From Brevibacterium limosum (GTDB taxonomy: Bacteria; Actinomycetota; Actinomycetes; Actinomycetales; Brevibacteriaceae), in the NCBI RefSeq assembly GCF_011617705.1, contig NZ_CP050154.1, forward strand, positions 1,798,001-1,862,000: DNA of 64,000 bases, given 5' to 3'. Under the pieces are notes generated by a model that made no database searches, had not been told where the DNA came from, and was given only the letters and a program-made list of their open reading frames with translations. Position numbers and translations under genes: made by a program. Shown here piece after piece: positions 50,322-60,623 of this stretch; position 1 is the stretch's first letter, and each line of letters begins with the position of its first letter.

Positions 50322-53252
50322 ATGACGACGAACCCTGAGGAGACCGGTTTCCGCTACGATGCGGCGCTGGCCGAAGAGATCGAGAAGTCTTGGCAGCGCA
50401 CTTGGGAGGAATCGGGCACGTTCCACACCCCGAACCCCACCGGAGACCTCGGCGAGCTTGACTCCCAGGACACTTCGTCGCCCTACGGCCCTCCGACCGA
50501 CCTCAGCGAGCGCGAGTCCCTGTACATCATGGACATGTTCCCCTACCCCTCCGGAGTGGGACTGCACGTCGGCCACCCGCTGGGCTATCTGGGCACCGAC
50601 GTCTACGGCCGCTACCAGCGGATGCGCGGACTCAACGTCATGCACGCGCTGTCCTATGACGCCTTCGGGCTGCCCGCCGACCTCTACGCCGTGCAGACCG
50701 GTCAGCACCCGCGCATCACCACCGATGCCAATATCGCGAACATGACCGAACAGCTGCGTCGTCTGGGGCTGGCCCATGATGTGCGCCGTCGCTTCGCCAC
50801 GACCGACGACGAATTCGTCAAGTGGACCCAGTGGATCTTCCTGCAGATCTTCAACTCCTGGTACGACCCGGAGGCGACGACCCCCGATGGTGAGGCCAAG
50901 GGCGCGGCCCGTCCGATCGAGACGCTCATCGAACAGTTCGCCTCCGGCACCCGACCCACCCCCGATGGTCGCGCCTGGTCGGATCTGAGCCCGGCCGAGC
51001 GAGAGAACGTCCTGCAGGGATTCCGCCTCGCCTACGTCTCCGAATCCCCGGTCAACTGGTGCCCCGGACTGGGCACGGTGCTGGCCAATGAAGAGGTCAC
51101 CGCCGACGGCCTGTCCGAACGTGGGAACTTCCCGGTCTTCACACGTCGTCTGCGGCAGTGGAACATGCGGATCACCGCCTACGCCGACCGCCTCATCGAC
51201 GACCTCGACGTGCTGGACTGGCCGCATGCGATCCACGCGATGCAGGTCAACTGGATCGGCCGGTCGAAGGGTGCGCTGCTGCGACTGCCCATCGCCGGTG
51301 ACGATTTCGCCGGTGACGACGTCGCCGACATCGAGGTCTACACCACCCGCCCGGACACCCTGTTCGGCGCCACCTACCTCGTCCTCAGCCCCGAACACCC
51401 GCAGGTCGCCCAGCTGACCGCGCAGGCATGGGATGAGTCCACGCCCGAGTCCTGGCGTGGGGGAGAAGCCACCCCCGCCGAGGCGATCGCCGCCTACCAG
51501 CGCGCCGCAGCCGCCAAGACCGACGCCGACCGGCAGCAGAGCCGGGAGAAGACCGGCATCTTCACCGGCTCCTATGCGCTCAACCCGGCCACAGGGGACC
51601 GGGTGCCGATCTTCGTCGCCGACTACGTGCTGATGGGGTACGGGACCGGCGCGATCATGGCCGTGCCCGCCGAAGACGCCCGTGACTGGGACTTCGCGAA
51701 GGCCTTCGGACTGCCCTATATCCGCACCGTGCAGCCCCCGGCCGACCACGACGAGGATGCACCGTTCACCGGCACTGGCGTGATGATCAACTCGGCCAAC
51801 GCCGAGATCGACATCAACGGCCTCGGCATCGACGCGGCGAAGGCCCGAGTCACCGCATGGCTGGCCGGCAGGGGACTGGCCACCGAATCGACCCAGTACC
51901 GTCTGCGCGACTGGCTGTTCTCCCGCCAGCGCTACTGGGGTGAGCCCTTCCCGATCGTCTACGACGAGAACGGCACCCCCATCGCACTGCCCGACGAGAT
52001 GCTGCCCGTCCAGCTGCCCGAGGTCGACGATTTCGCACCGCGGACCTACGCACCCGATGATGCCGACAGCCGTCCCGAACCGGCGCTGAGCCGAAACCAG
52101 GAATGGACGAGCATCGAGCTCGACCTCGGTGATGGTCCGAAGACCTACCAGCGTGAGACGAACACGATGCCCAACTGGGCCGGATCGTCGTGGTACCAGC
52201 TGCGCTACGCCGACCCGCACAATGACGAACGCCTCGTCGATCCGGCCAATGAGAAGTACTGGCTGGGGCCGCGGGCCTCGAAGCCGCGCGGCGGTGCCGA
52301 CCTCTATGTCGGCGGGCAGGAGCACGCTGTGCTCCACCTGCTCTATGCCCGGTTCTGGCACAAGATCCTCTTCGACCTCGGCCACATCTCCTCGTCCGAG
52401 CCGTTCCACCGTCTGGTCAACCAGGGCTACATCCAGGCCTATGCGTACACGGATTCCCGTGGTGTCTACGTCCCCGCCGCCGAGGTGGAGGAGCGGACCG
52501 AGTCGAACGGTGAGCTGACCTTCTGGTTCGACGGCGAGCAGGTCAACCGGGAGTACGGAAAGATCGGCAAATCGCTGAAGAACTCCGTCATGCCCGACGA
52601 GATGTACGACGCTTTCGGGGCCGACACCTTCCGCGTCTACGAGATGTCGATGGGCCCGCTGGAGCAGGACCGACCGTGGGACACCCGTGCCGTCGTCGGC
52701 GCGCAGCGGTTCCTGCAGCGGGTGTGGCGGCTCTTCGTCGATGAGACCACGGGCGAGTCCGTGATCTCCGACGACGAGACCGATGCCGAATCGCTCAGGG
52801 TCCTCCACCAGGTCATCGACGGCGTGCGCGAGGACATGGACCATCTGCGGTTCAACACTGCGATCTCCAAGCTCATCGTGCTCACCAACCATGCCACCAA
52901 GCAGGGCGGTGCGACCCGGGAGGTCCTCGAACCGCTGTCCATCATGCTCGCGCCCTTCGCCCCGCACCTGGCCGAAGAGCTGTGGTCGCGTCTCGGGCAC
53001 GAGTCGACCGTCACCTATGCGTCCTTCCCCGCGGCGGATCCGAACCATCTCGTCGCCGAGACGGTGACCTGTGTGGTTCAGGTCAAAGGCAAGGTGCGTG
53101 CACGCCTCGAGGTCGCTCCGGACATCTCCGCCGAAGAGCTGGAGACGCTGGCCCTCGAGTCGCCGAACGCCGTCAAGGCCCTCGGCGGTGCCGGAGTGCG
53201 CAAGGTGATCGTGCGCGCACCGAAACTGGTCAACATCGTTCCCGACGCTTGA
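50322..53252 (+). CDS. leuS: Leucyl-tRNA synthetase
   Basis: This 976-residue class I synthetase has the HIGH-type motif [16 protein letters not shown], the editing (CP1) domain with [22 protein letters not shown] and [18 protein letters not shown], and the KMSKS-type loop [14 protein letters not shown], a variant used in Actinobacteria. The C-terminal anticodon-binding part ends with the domain [31 protein letters not shown] precedes the ATG. A TACGAT at 50277-50282 might be its -10, leaving a short 5' UTR. nadE follows after 34 nt. Confidence 0.97.
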   Translation: MTTNPEETGFRYDAALAEEIEKSWQRTWEESGTFHTPNPTGDLGELDSQDTSSPYGPPTDLSERESLYIMDMFPYPSGVGLHVGHPLGYLGTDVYGRYQRMRGLNVMHALSYDAFGLPADLYAVQTGQHPRITTDANIANMTEQLRRLGLAHDVRRRFATTDDEFVKWTQWIFLQIFNSWYDPEATTPDGEAKGAARPIETLIEQFASGTRPTPDGRAWSDLSPAERENVLQGFRLAYVSESPVNWCPGLGTVLANEEVTADGLSERGNFPVFTRRLRQWNMRITAYADRLIDDLDVLDWPHAIHAMQVNWIGRSKGALLRLPIAGDDFAGDDVADIEVYTTRPDTLFGATYLVLSPEHPQVAQLTAQAWDESTPESWRGGEATPAEAIAAYQRAAAAKTDADRQQSREKTGIFTGSYALNPATGDRVPIFVADYVLMGYGTGAIMAVPAEDARDWDFAKAFGLPYIRTVQPPADHDEDAPFTGTGVMINSANAEIDINGLGIDAAKARVTAWLAGRGLATESTQYRLRDWLFSRQRYWGEPFPIVYDENGTPIALPDEMLPVQLPEVDDFAPRTYAPDDADSRPEPALSRNQEWTSIELDLGDGPKTYQRETNTMPNWAGSSWYQLRYADPHNDERLVDPANEKYWLGPRASKPRGGADLYVGGQEHAVLHLLYARFWHKILFDLGHISSSEPFHRLVNQGYIQAYAYTDSRGVYVPAAEVEERTESNGELTFWFDGEQVNREYGKIGKSLKNSVMPDEMYDAFGADTFRVYEMSMGPLEQDRPWDTRAVVGAQRFLQRVWRLFVDETTGESVISDDETDAESLRVLHQVIDGVREDMDHLRFNTAISKLIVLTNHATKQGGATREVLEPLSIMLAPFAPHLAEELWSRLGHESTVTYASFPAADPNHLVAETVTCVVQVKGKVRARLEVAPDISAEELETLALESPNAVKALGGAGVRKVIVRAPKLVNIVPDA

Positions 53253-53286
53253 GCAGCGGCCGGGGCATCCGCAGGAGCAGGAGTCT

Positions 53287-54120
53287 ATGAGAGTCGAAAC
53301 CGTTCAGGAGCAGATCCGTGCCCAACTGGGGGTCCGGCCGACGATCGACCCGGCCACCGAGGTCGCCCGGAGGGTCGAGTTCCTCGTCGACTATGTGCTG
53401 ACCACCGGTGTCAAGGGGCTGGTGCTCGGCATCAGCGGCGGGCAGGATTCCACCCTGGCCGGCAGGCTCTGCCAGCTGGCGGTGGAGGATCTGCGCGACC
53501 GCGGCGCCGATGCCGAGTTCTGGGCCGTGCGTCTGCCCCATCATGTGCAGACCGATGAGGCCGATGCTCAGGACGCATTGTCCTTCATCGCCGCCGATCA
53601 TGAGCTGGCGATCAACATCGGTGCCGCCACGGATGCGGCCGCCGAGGAGTACGAGAAGGCCACGGGCACGCCGATCACCGACTTCGGCAAGGGCAACGTC
53701 AAGGCCAGGATGCGGATGATCGCCCAGTTCGAACTGGCGGGGGAGAAGAAGGCCCTCGTCGTCGGAACCGATCATGCCGCCGAGGCGGTCACCGGCTTCT
53801 TCACGAAGTTCGGAGACGGTGCGGCCGACGTCGTCCCCCTGGCGGGTCTGAACAAACGGCAGGGACGGGAACTGCTGCGCCACCTCGGCGCTCCCGGCCA
53901 TCTCATCGTCAAGGCTCCCACCGCGGATCTGCTCGACGACGAACCGGGACAGACCGACGAATCGTCACTGGGCCTGACCTACGACCAGATCGATGACTTC
54001 CTAGAGGGGAAGGAGATCGAGCCCGCGGCCGCCTCGGCGCTCATCGAGAAATACCGCAGGTCAGAACACAAACGCCGCACCCCTGTGGCCCCGTTGGATT
54101 CGTGGTGGATCCGGCACTGA
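53287..54120 (+). CDS. nadE: Ammonia-dependent NAD+ synthetase
   Basis: NadE converts deamido-NAD to NAD with ATP and ammonia. The 277-residue protein lacks a glutaminase domain, so it uses free ammonia. It has the PP-loop [60 protein letters not shown] and the C-terminal [21 protein letters not shown] lies before the ATG. It probably shares a transcript with leuS. Confidence 0.96.
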   Translation: MRVETVQEQIRAQLGVRPTIDPATEVARRVEFLVDYVLTTGVKGLVLGISGGQDSTLAGRLCQLAVEDLRDRGADAEFWAVRLPHHVQTDEADAQDALSFIAADHELAINIGAATDAAAEEYEKATGTPITDFGKGNVKARMRMIAQFELAGEKKALVVGTDHAAEAVTGFFTKFGDGAADVVPLAGLNKRQGRELLRHLGAPGHLIVKAPTADLLDDEPGQTDESSLGLTYDQIDDFLEGKEIEPAAASALIEKYRRSEHKRRTPVAPLDSWWIRH

Positions 54121-54123
54121 TCC

Positions 54124-54840
54124 TCAGTCGTTGAACGGCGGGGTGCCCGAGACGAGCCCGAGTTCGAGTGCTGTCTGATTGAACTCCCACCGGGAGGAGA
54201 CGAAGTCGTCGCTGAGGCGTTCGCCGCGGCTCTGGGCCTCGGTGTAGCCGCGCCAACCGTCCTTGCGGGCATCGCCGGGTCGGATCTCACGGGTCCCGGA
54301 GTCATCGGGCGAGATCTGGGTCTCCTCCTTCACCCAGATCGACAGACCTTCGGCCGCCCGATAGAGGTTCATGAACGCCGTGTGCGAACGCGGATTGTCG
54401 AAGCTGGCCGTCTTGAACTCGGCGCAGAAGGTGTAGAGCGGTTCGAGCTCGTCGACGGCGACGGTGGCGAAGGTCGCATCGAGTCGCAGGGACTGGACGA
54501 GGCCGGACGAGTCAGGGATGAGTTCGAGGATCCGGCGGGCGCGACGCTCGTCGGGAAGCAGTTCGACCGTGTTCTCCACCGGAGTCAGTCCGGGCGTGTC
54601 CATCCGGCCGCGTTCGAGGCTGAGCTGCTGCCGCAGCGCGTCGATCTGGTGCTGAGCGCGCCGCCATTCGCCGTGGAACATCAGCAGCGCCGCGATCACG
54701 CCGAGGCACAGCACAAGCCCGATGATCCACGCCGCAGAGTGCAGCCCCGGAATGGCGAAGGCCACGATGCCGAGCACGGTGAGCACCGCAAACGTCACGG
54801 CGGCCGGTGAGTTGGTGAGGAAATCAAGGAAACGCTTCAC
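54124..54840 (-). CDS. Membrane-anchored protein of unknown function
   Basis: The 238-residue product has two adjacent hydrophobic helices at the N-terminus (AAVTFAVLTVLGIVAFAI and AAWIIGLVLCLGVIAALLMF) and a cytoplasmic or external soluble part that begins with a short coiled-coil-like segment (EWRRAQHQIDALRQQLSLERG). Later it has RRILELIPDSSGLVQSLR and FMNLYRAAEGLSIWVKEE. I do not recognise the family. Its end is 3 nt from the nadE stop and it is divergent from ugd. Confidence 0.72.
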   Translation of the reverse strand: MKRFLDFLTNSPAAVTFAVLTVLGIVAFAIPGLHSAAWIIGLVLCLGVIAALLMFHGEWRRAQHQIDALRQQLSLERGRMDTPGLTPVENTVELLPDERRARRILELIPDSSGLVQSLRLDATFATVAVDELEPLYTFCAEFKTASFDNPRSHTAFMNLYRAAEGLSIWVKEETQISPDDSGTREIRPGDARKDGWRGYTEAQSRGERLSDDFVSSRWEFNQTALELGLVSGTPPFND

Positions 54841-54936
54841 ATTCCCAAGCGTACTGTTTCAACCTCCACATATCGTGCAACCGGGTGGCATATAGTGTGG
54901 TGCGAAAACGCATGCCAATTCCCAGGAGAGCTCGGT

Positions 54937-56244
54937 TTGAAGATTTCAGTCGTCGGTTGCGGATATCTGGGCGCGGTCCATGCGGCGGCCATGGCGTCCC
55001 TGGGCCACGAGGTCACGGGAGTCGACGTCGACACAGAGAAGGTCGAGGCCCTGACCTCCGGCCGGCCGCCCTTCTTCGAACCGGGACTGAGTGAACTCCT
55101 CGTGAAGGCTCAGGAGCGCGGGAAGCTCGTTTTCACCACCGACATCTCCCGTGCCGCCGACGCCACCGTGCACTTCGTGTGCGTGGGCACTCCGCAGAAG
55201 CCCGGCGAGTTCGCCGCCGATGTCACCTATGTCGATGCGGCCGTGGGGTCGCTGCACCCGCACCTGACTGAGACGTCAGTGGTTGTGGGCAAGTCGACCG
55301 TTCCCGTGGGCACCGCCGAGCGCCTGGCCGGCATCATCGCCGACACCGGGGCCGCGATGATGTGGAACCCGGAGTTCCTGCGCGAAGGCCATGCCGTCGA
55401 GGACACGCTCCACCCGAATCGGCTGGTCTACGGAGTCGCCGACGGCGAGCCCGGCCACGCCGCTGCCGCGACCCTCGATGAGGTCTACGCCTCGATCCTC
55501 GCCGACGACACCCCGCGGATGATCACGGACTTCGCGACCGCCGAGCTCGTCAAGACCGCGGCGAACTCGTTCCTGGCCACGAAGATCTCATTCATCAACG
55601 CCATGGCCGAACTCTGCGAGGCCTCCGGTGCCGATGTCACCCAGCTCGCCGATGCGATCGGCATGGACGACCGGATCGGCCGCAAATTCCTCAACGCCGG
55701 GCTCGGGTTCGGCGGCGGCTGCCTGCCCAAGGACATCCGCGCCTTCATGGCCAGGGCCGGAGAGCTCGGCGCCGATCAGGCGGTGGCCTTCCTCAAGGAG
55801 ATCGATTCGATCAACATGCGCAGGCGGGTGCGGATGGTCGACATCGCCCGTGACGCCCTGGGCGGGTCGTTCATCGGCAAGAAGATCACCATCCTCGGTG
55901 CCGCGTTCAAACCCGACAGCGACGATGTCCGTGACTCCCCGGCCCTTGCCGTGGCCCGACTCATCGCCACGCAGGGCGGACTCGTGACCGTCACCGATCC
56001 GCAGGCACTCGGCAATGCGCAGAAGTCGTTCCCCGAACTCGCCTACGTCGCCGACACCGGTGAGGCGCTCACCGGGGCCGAAGCGGTGCTGCTGCTGACC
56101 GAATGGCGCGAATACCGCGATCTCGACCCGGCGGCGACCGCTGGACTCGTGAGCGGAAAGGTGCTCGTCGACGGCCGCAACGTGCTCACTCCGGAACTGT
56201 GGCGGGCAGCGGGCTGGACGTATCGGGCCCTGGGCCGTCCATGA
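54937..56244 (+). CDS. ugd: UDP-glucose 6-dehydrogenase
   Basis: The enzyme oxidises UDP-glucose to UDP-glucuronate, a precursor of wall or capsule polysaccharides. The 435-residue protein starts KISVVGCGYLGAVHAAAMASLGHEVTGVD (NAD site), has VGKSTVPVGTAERL and EFLREGHAVEDTLHPNR, the catalytic-Cys motif GLGFGGGCLPKDIRAFMARA and AAFKPDSDDVRDSPAL. I use the TTG at 54937 because AGGAGAG at 54924 is well spaced and the family begins there; an ATG at 54913 and a GTG at 54895 are out of place. Its stop overlaps the DegV gene. Confidence 0.95.
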   Translation: MKISVVGCGYLGAVHAAAMASLGHEVTGVDVDTEKVEALTSGRPPFFEPGLSELLVKAQERGKLVFTTDISRAADATVHFVCVGTPQKPGEFAADVTYVDAAVGSLHPHLTETSVVVGKSTVPVGTAERLAGIIADTGAAMMWNPEFLREGHAVEDTLHPNRLVYGVADGEPGHAAAATLDEVYASILADDTPRMITDFATAELVKTAANSFLATKISFINAMAELCEASGADVTQLADAIGMDDRIGRKFLNAGLGFGGGCLPKDIRAFMARAGELGADQAVAFLKEIDSINMRRRVRMVDIARDALGGSFIGKKITILGAAFKPDSDDVRDSPALAVARLIATQGGLVTVTDPQALGNAQKSFPELAYVADTGEALTGAEAVLLLTEWREYRDLDPAATAGLVSGKVLVDGRNVLTPELWRAAGWTYRALGRP

Positions 56245-57116
56245 GAATCGGACTGGTCACCGACTCCACGGCACAGCTGTCCGCGGCCGAACGCGAGGAG
56301 CTGAGCGGGGCCACCGGCGGCCTCTTCGCGGTGGTGCCGCTGACCGTGCTCATCGGCGGAGTCGCCTTCGCCGACGGTGAGGTCGGTGCCGGGCATCTGT
56401 GCGCGAAGATGACCGACGGCACCGAGGTCACCACCTCCATGGCCACGCCGACGCAGTTCTCCGACGCCTATGCGCGGCTGCGCGAGGACGGGGCCGAGGC
56501 CATCATCGTCGTGACCATGTCCGCGGAGCTCTCGGGGACCCGCGATTCCGCGGTCAGAGCCGCCGAAGCCGAGGACATCCTCGTCGATGTCGTCGACTCG
56601 AGGACGACCTCGGCGGGTTTGGCCGGGGCGCTGGCCGTGGCCGTGGCCGGGATCCGGCAGGGACTCGACGTCGAATCGATCGCCGGCACCATCGCCGACT
56701 GGTGCGCGGGCGAGACCCGCTCGGTGTTCGCCCCCGGCAGCCTCGAACACCTGCGCCGAGGCGGCCGGATCGGTGCCGCATCCTCCTTGCTGGGCAGGGC
56801 CCTGCAGATCGTTCCGGTGCTCGGTCTCAACGCCGGCATCGTCGTTCCGCTCGCCCGGGTGCGCACTCGCGCCAAAGCGCTGGAGAAGATCGTCGCACTC
56901 GCCGCGCAGGCCGCCCCCGAGGTCGCCGACCCCGAGGACACCGTGGAGGTCGAGGTGCAGAATGCCGAAGGGGAGATGGACACGGCCGATGCCGAACTGC
57001 TGAGCTCACGGCTGCGCGACCTCGGATTCGACACCTCGTTCAGGACGCTGTCGACGATCATCACCGCGCATGTGGGCCCCGGCACCGTCGGCGTGACCGT
57101 GCAGACGAAACCCTGA
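56241..57116 (+). CDS. DegV-family fatty-acid-binding protein
   Basis: The 291-residue protein has MRIGLVTDSTAQL, TSMATPTQFSDAYARL, VVTMSAELSGTRDSA, VDSRTTSAGL and FAPGSLEHLRRGGRIGAASSLLG, the set typical of DegV. DegV (FakB-like) proteins bind a fatty acid for phosphorylation by FakA or related steps. No fakA is visible here. The ATG at 56241 overlaps the ugd stop (ATGA), implying co-transcription. Confidence 0.93.
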   Translation: MRIGLVTDSTAQLSAAEREELSGATGGLFAVVPLTVLIGGVAFADGEVGAGHLCAKMTDGTEVTTSMATPTQFSDAYARLREDGAEAIIVVTMSAELSGTRDSAVRAAEAEDILVDVVDSRTTSAGLAGALAVAVAGIRQGLDVESIAGTIADWCAGETRSVFAPGSLEHLRRGGRIGAASSLLGRALQIVPVLGLNAGIVVPLARVRTRAKALEKIVALAAQAAPEVADPEDTVEVEVQNAEGEMDTADAELLSSRLRDLGFDTSFRTLSTIITAHVGPGTVGVTVQTKP

Positions 57117-57230
57117 CTCACACACCGCTGCCTGGGGACGCTCACGTGACTTGACCGCCTCAGCCCTGTGGATGCTGGGGCCCTTTCCACAGGCGACTTC
57201 AGCTTCCTGGCAGTGAATCGACGCGGGCCT

Positions 57231-57236
57231 TAGCGT
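57231..57236 (+). promoter_or_regulatory. -10 hexamer of comEA (leaderless)
   Basis: TAGCGT lies six nt before the ATG at 57243. The 126-nt gap from the degV stop contains no Shine-Dalgarno sequence for comEA. Confidence 0.6.
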
Positions 57237-57242
57237 CGGACC

Positions 57243-58178
57243 ATGGCTGTGTCCCCGGATGATCGCTTCGCCGGCCTCCTCAACGCCAGTGCCGAGCGCG
57301 GCGGTTGGGTGCCGGGCGATATCTACACCGCCGACACCGCCGGTGAGGAAGAACCCGTCGAGGCCCGTCGGGTGCGTCTGCCTGTGCTGGCGGCGGTGGG
57401 CATCGCCACGGTCGGAATCCTCGTGCTCGCCTTCTTCCTCTTCCGACCCGCGCCACAGCATTCGCCGGCCGGGGAGGGCAGCGGCCCCGGACAACCCGCA
57501 GAGGCCGGACAGTCGCCTGCCGCGACAGCCGGTGGGGTCGAATCGGGTGACGCCGGCGCACCCGGTGCGGGAACGACCGGCGGCCAGGAGGGAGCCGCCT
57601 CGGCGAAAGGGACGACGGCCGATGCGAACGGGGAGGTGATCGTCCACATCACCGGGGCGGTGAGGAATCCCTCCGTGGTCACCCTCAAAGCAGGAGCGCG
57701 GGTCCACGACGCAGTCGAGGCCGCGGGTGGGCTGAGCGCCGGAGCCGACGGCGAATCGGTGAATCTGGCGCGAGTGCTCGCCGACGGTGAGCAGATCCAT
57801 ATCCCGAAGGAGGGAGAGGAACCGGCAGACGGTGTCGACGGTGCTGGGGCGGAGGGGGCCGGACCGGAGGGAACGACGCAGGACGGGGCCGGGGGAGCGG
57901 AAGCGGGACCAGGAGGAGCCGGAAATTCATCCGCTGGTGCCGCGAACGGTTCAGCCGGGGCCGATGGCGGGGCGCCAGGTCAGGCCGGAAAGGTCGATCT
58001 CAACACCGCCGATGCCACCACCTTGGAGACTCTGCCCGGAGTCGGTCCAGTCACCGCCGAGGCGATCATCAGCCACCGCACCCAGCAGCCCTTCGCAAGC
58101 GTCGAGGATCTGCTGCTCGTCAAAGGCATCGGACCGAAGACCTTCGAAAGCCTCAAAGACCTTGTCACCGTCGGCTGA
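57243..58178 (+). CDS. comEA: ComEA-like DNA-binding competence protein
   Basis: The 311-residue protein has one membrane helix (RLPVLAAVGIATVGILVLAFFLF, about 46-68), a Gly/Ala-rich linker, an SLBB domain (VIVHITGAVRNPSVVTLKAGARVHDAVEAAGG), a second Gly/Ala/Glu-rich linker, and the C-terminal double helix-hairpin-helix GKVDLNTADATTLETLPGVGPVTAEAIISHR...LLLVKGIGPKTFESL. ComEA binds incoming DNA outside the membrane during natural transformation. The linker is unusually long and low in complexity. comEC follows with an overlap. Confidence 0.93.
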   Translation: MAVSPDDRFAGLLNASAERGGWVPGDIYTADTAGEEEPVEARRVRLPVLAAVGIATVGILVLAFFLFRPAPQHSPAGEGSGPGQPAEAGQSPAATAGGVESGDAGAPGAGTTGGQEGAASAKGTTADANGEVIVHITGAVRNPSVVTLKAGARVHDAVEAAGGLSAGADGESVNLARVLADGEQIHIPKEGEEPADGVDGAGAEGAGPEGTTQDGAGGAEAGPGGAGNSSAGAANGSAGADGGAPGQAGKVDLNTADATTLETLPGVGPVTAEAIISHRTQQPFASVEDLLLVKGIGPKTFESLKDLVTVG

Positions 58179-60504
58179 CCCGGACCGCCGGACACCGCAC
58201 TCGCGGCCGCGCAGGCGACAGCCCCCGCGAGCGCAGTCGCTGAGACACAGACTCGGGGCGCTGCGCCGAGCGAGTGAGTCCCTGCTCGCGTGGGTGCGGG
58301 AACGGGGTGCGCTGTGGCCGGGCTCCGTTCGTCTTCTCTGCTGTGCCGCCGGCCTGTGGGCCAGCGCACTCCTGTCACCGGAACCATGGGCGCTGTTCGG
58401 CATTCCCGTGCTCGGGCTCGTCGGGATCCTGACCCTGAGACGCCATCACCACCTCGGTGTCGGTGTCCTCGTCTTCACCTGTCTGCTGACGATCCAGATC
58501 ACCGCTCTGGCCGCCGCTCACGGACCGGACAGACAGGTCGAGACCACGGGGCTCGTCGTCGGCCACAGCGAACCCGGCGCCTCCGGGTGGACCAGGCTGA
58601 CACTGCTCACACCCACCGGCTTCACCCACGTCCTCAGCCCCGACGTCGTCGCGGACGGAGCGAAGGTGCGGATGCCCACGGAACGCCTCGACGACATCCG
58701 CTCGACCGACGCAGAACCCCAGGTGCTCGAAGAACCTGACGGGCTGTGGCAGTGGCGAGACCGCCTGCGCACCGAACTGCGCGACGACTCGCTGGCCGCC
58801 GGCAGCGATGGAGGTCGTCTGCTGCCCGGGCTCGTCGTCGGCGACACCTCTCCGCAGGACGATCGGATGGTCGACGACATGCGAGTCGTCTCCCTCACCC
58901 ACGTCTCGGCCGTGTCGGGCAGCAACGTCGCGATCGTCAGCCTCGGTGCCGGACTGCTCGCCGGAGCCTGCCGAGCAGGACCCCGACTGCGCGTGAGCAT
59001 CGGGGTGCTCACCTGCATCGGCTACGTCTTCATCGTCGGATTCGAACCCAGTGCCATCCGAGCCGCCGGTATGGCGATCGCGGCGGCACTCGTGTTCCTG
59101 CGCGGCGGCGGGATCTCCCCGGTCGCGGTCATGTGCTCGACGGCGAGCCTGCTTCTGGCATTCGTGCCCGTGTTGGCCACCTCGGTGGGGTTCGTCCTGT
59201 CCGTGGTCTCCACGGCGGCGATCATGTTCGTCGTTCCGATCCTGCTGCGCCGCCTCGCCGTGCACCTGCCGTTGCTGCCGACGGTGCTCGTCACCGCGCT
59301 CATCGTGCCCTTCGTCGCCCAACTCGCGTGCACCCCGGTGCTCGTGGCGATCGATCCGCGCATCGGACTGTGGTCGGTGGCCGCCAACGCCCTGGCCGCA
59401 CCAGCGGTCATGCCGGCGACGGTGGCCGGCTTCCTCAGCCTCGTGACCACCGGCATCGGAACATCGGGCCTGCCCGGAGCGGACTTCGCCTCCGCTCTGC
59501 TGGCGTGGATCGGATCCTTCCCGGCGTGGTGGATCGTCGTCGTGGCCCGAGTCTGCGCCGCACTGCCCGGAGCCGCCCTCGACTGGCCGCTGCCGCCGGT
59601 CGGAACACTGCTGGCACTCGGTCTGCTCGGACTGGCCGTGGCCGGAACATGGATGCTCGTGCGCCGACGCCTCTGGGGTCTGCCCGTGCTCGTCCTGTGC
59701 TGCCTGCTCACCGCCGCCGTCATCGTCACGGTCAGGGCGAAGCCGCCGGCGGCGGACTGGCTGGTGCTCGTCTGCGATGTCGGTCAGGGCTCGGGGGCGG
59801 TGATCAACCTCGGTGACGGTCGGGGTCTCGTCGTCGACACGGGGCGCGAGCCGAAACCCATCGACACCTGCCTCGACGAATCCGGCATCGAGGAGTTCGA
59901 CCTGCTCATCTCCCACTTCGATGCCGACCACTTCGCCGGATACGCGGGCACGACGTGGGGGCGGAAGGTCGACCGGCTGTTCGTCTCCGTGAATGTCGTG
60001 GGCTCGCCGGAGGCGCAGCGCATGATCACCGACACCGGCGCCGAGGTGGTCCCCACCCACCGCGGCCAGACGCTGAGCCTCGATACGGCCACCGTGGAGG
60101 TGCTGTGGCCGCCGCTGCGTTCGGTCGTGTCGGCGGAGGACGAAGAGCTGCGCAACGAAGACTCCCTGGTGGTGCGGGTCGAACAGGCTGGGCTGAGCAC
60201 TCTGCTGCCCGGCGATGTCGGGGCCGAGGAGCAGTATCTGCTGGCCCAGCAGGTGCGGCCGGTCGATGTGCTCGTCGCGCCGCACCACGGCTCCTCCGAC
60301 CTGGCGCCCGAATTCTTCGCCGCCGCGGCTCCCCGTCTCGGCGTCATCTCGGTCGGGGAGAACAGCTACGGGCATCCGAGCACGAAGTCGGTGCGGTCCT
60401 TCGGCCCCGTTCCCGTGCTGCGCACCGATCGCTGCGGTTCGGTCGCGCTCTACGCGCAGAGCCGATACAGCACAGGACAGAGCTGTCCCGAGAGCAAGGG
60501 CTGA
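58162..60504 (+). CDS. comEC: ComEC/Rec2-family DNA translocation channel
   Basis: ComEC carries single-stranded DNA across the membrane. The protein has N-terminal helices (LLCCAAGLWASALLSPEPWALFGIPVLGLVGI), an OB-like part, the Competence domain (LTHVSAVSGSNVAIVSLGAGLLAGA, VGFEPSAIRAAGMAIAAALVFLRGGGI) and a C-terminal metallo-beta-lactamase-like domain: VCDVGQGSGAVINLGDGRGLVVDTG, ISHFDADHFAGYAG and APHHGSSD. The start is uncertain: TTG 58162 (780 residues, overlapping comEA) or GTG 58294 (736 residues). The frame is open much further upstream through comEA, but that part is not protein-like. Confidence 0.92.
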   Translation: MSPSADPDRRTPHSRPRRRQPPRAQSLRHRLGALRRASESLLAWVRERGALWPGSVRLLCCAAGLWASALLSPEPWALFGIPVLGLVGILTLRRHHHLGVGVLVFTCLLTIQITALAAAHGPDRQVETTGLVVGHSEPGASGWTRLTLLTPTGFTHVLSPDVVADGAKVRMPTERLDDIRSTDAEPQVLEEPDGLWQWRDRLRTELRDDSLAAGSDGGRLLPGLVVGDTSPQDDRMVDDMRVVSLTHVSAVSGSNVAIVSLGAGLLAGACRAGPRLRVSIGVLTCIGYVFIVGFEPSAIRAAGMAIAAALVFLRGGGISPVAVMCSTASLLLAFVPVLATSVGFVLSVVSTAAIMFVVPILLRRLAVHLPLLPTVLVTALIVPFVAQLACTPVLVAIDPRIGLWSVAANALAAPAVMPATVAGFLSLVTTGIGTSGLPGADFASALLAWIGSFPAWWIVVVARVCAALPGAALDWPLPPVGTLLALGLLGLAVAGTWMLVRRRLWGLPVLVLCCLLTAAVIVTVRAKPPAADWLVLVCDVGQGSGAVINLGDGRGLVVDTGREPKPIDTCLDESGIEEFDLLISHFDADHFAGYAGTTWGRKVDRLFVSVNVVGSPEAQRMITDTGAEVVPTHRGQTLSLDTATVEVLWPPLRSVVSAEDEELRNEDSLVVRVEQAGLSTLLPGDVGAEEQYLLAQQVRPVDVLVAPHHGSSDLAPEFFAAAAPRLGVISVGENSYGHPSTKSVRSFGPVPVLRTDRCGSVALYAQSRYSTGQSCPESKG

Positions 60505-60610
60505 GACTCCCGTCGCCCAGCGGCTCTCATCGAGGACCGGTCGGGCCGAGATCGTACGCCGGTCGGGCCGCGAAGGCACTGGTGGTGACTGTCGTGTCGG
60601 TCGGCCACGA

Positions 60611-60616
60611 TAGGCT
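60611..60616 (+). promoter_or_regulatory. -10 hexamer of holA (leaderless)
   Basis: TAGGCT lies seven nt before the ATG at 60624 with no Shine-Dalgarno sequence. The same hexamer occurs upstream of glyS (22632-22637). Confidence 0.6.
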
Positions 60617-60623
60617 GGGGACC

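Noticed and set aside
50271..53048. 925-codon minus-strand frame opposite leuS
   Set aside because: Shadow of leuS codon bias; no domain and no start signal.
58375..60579. 734-codon minus-strand frame opposite comEC
   Set aside because: Composition is Arg/Asp/Gln-rich with no fold; comEC on the plus strand is clearly real.
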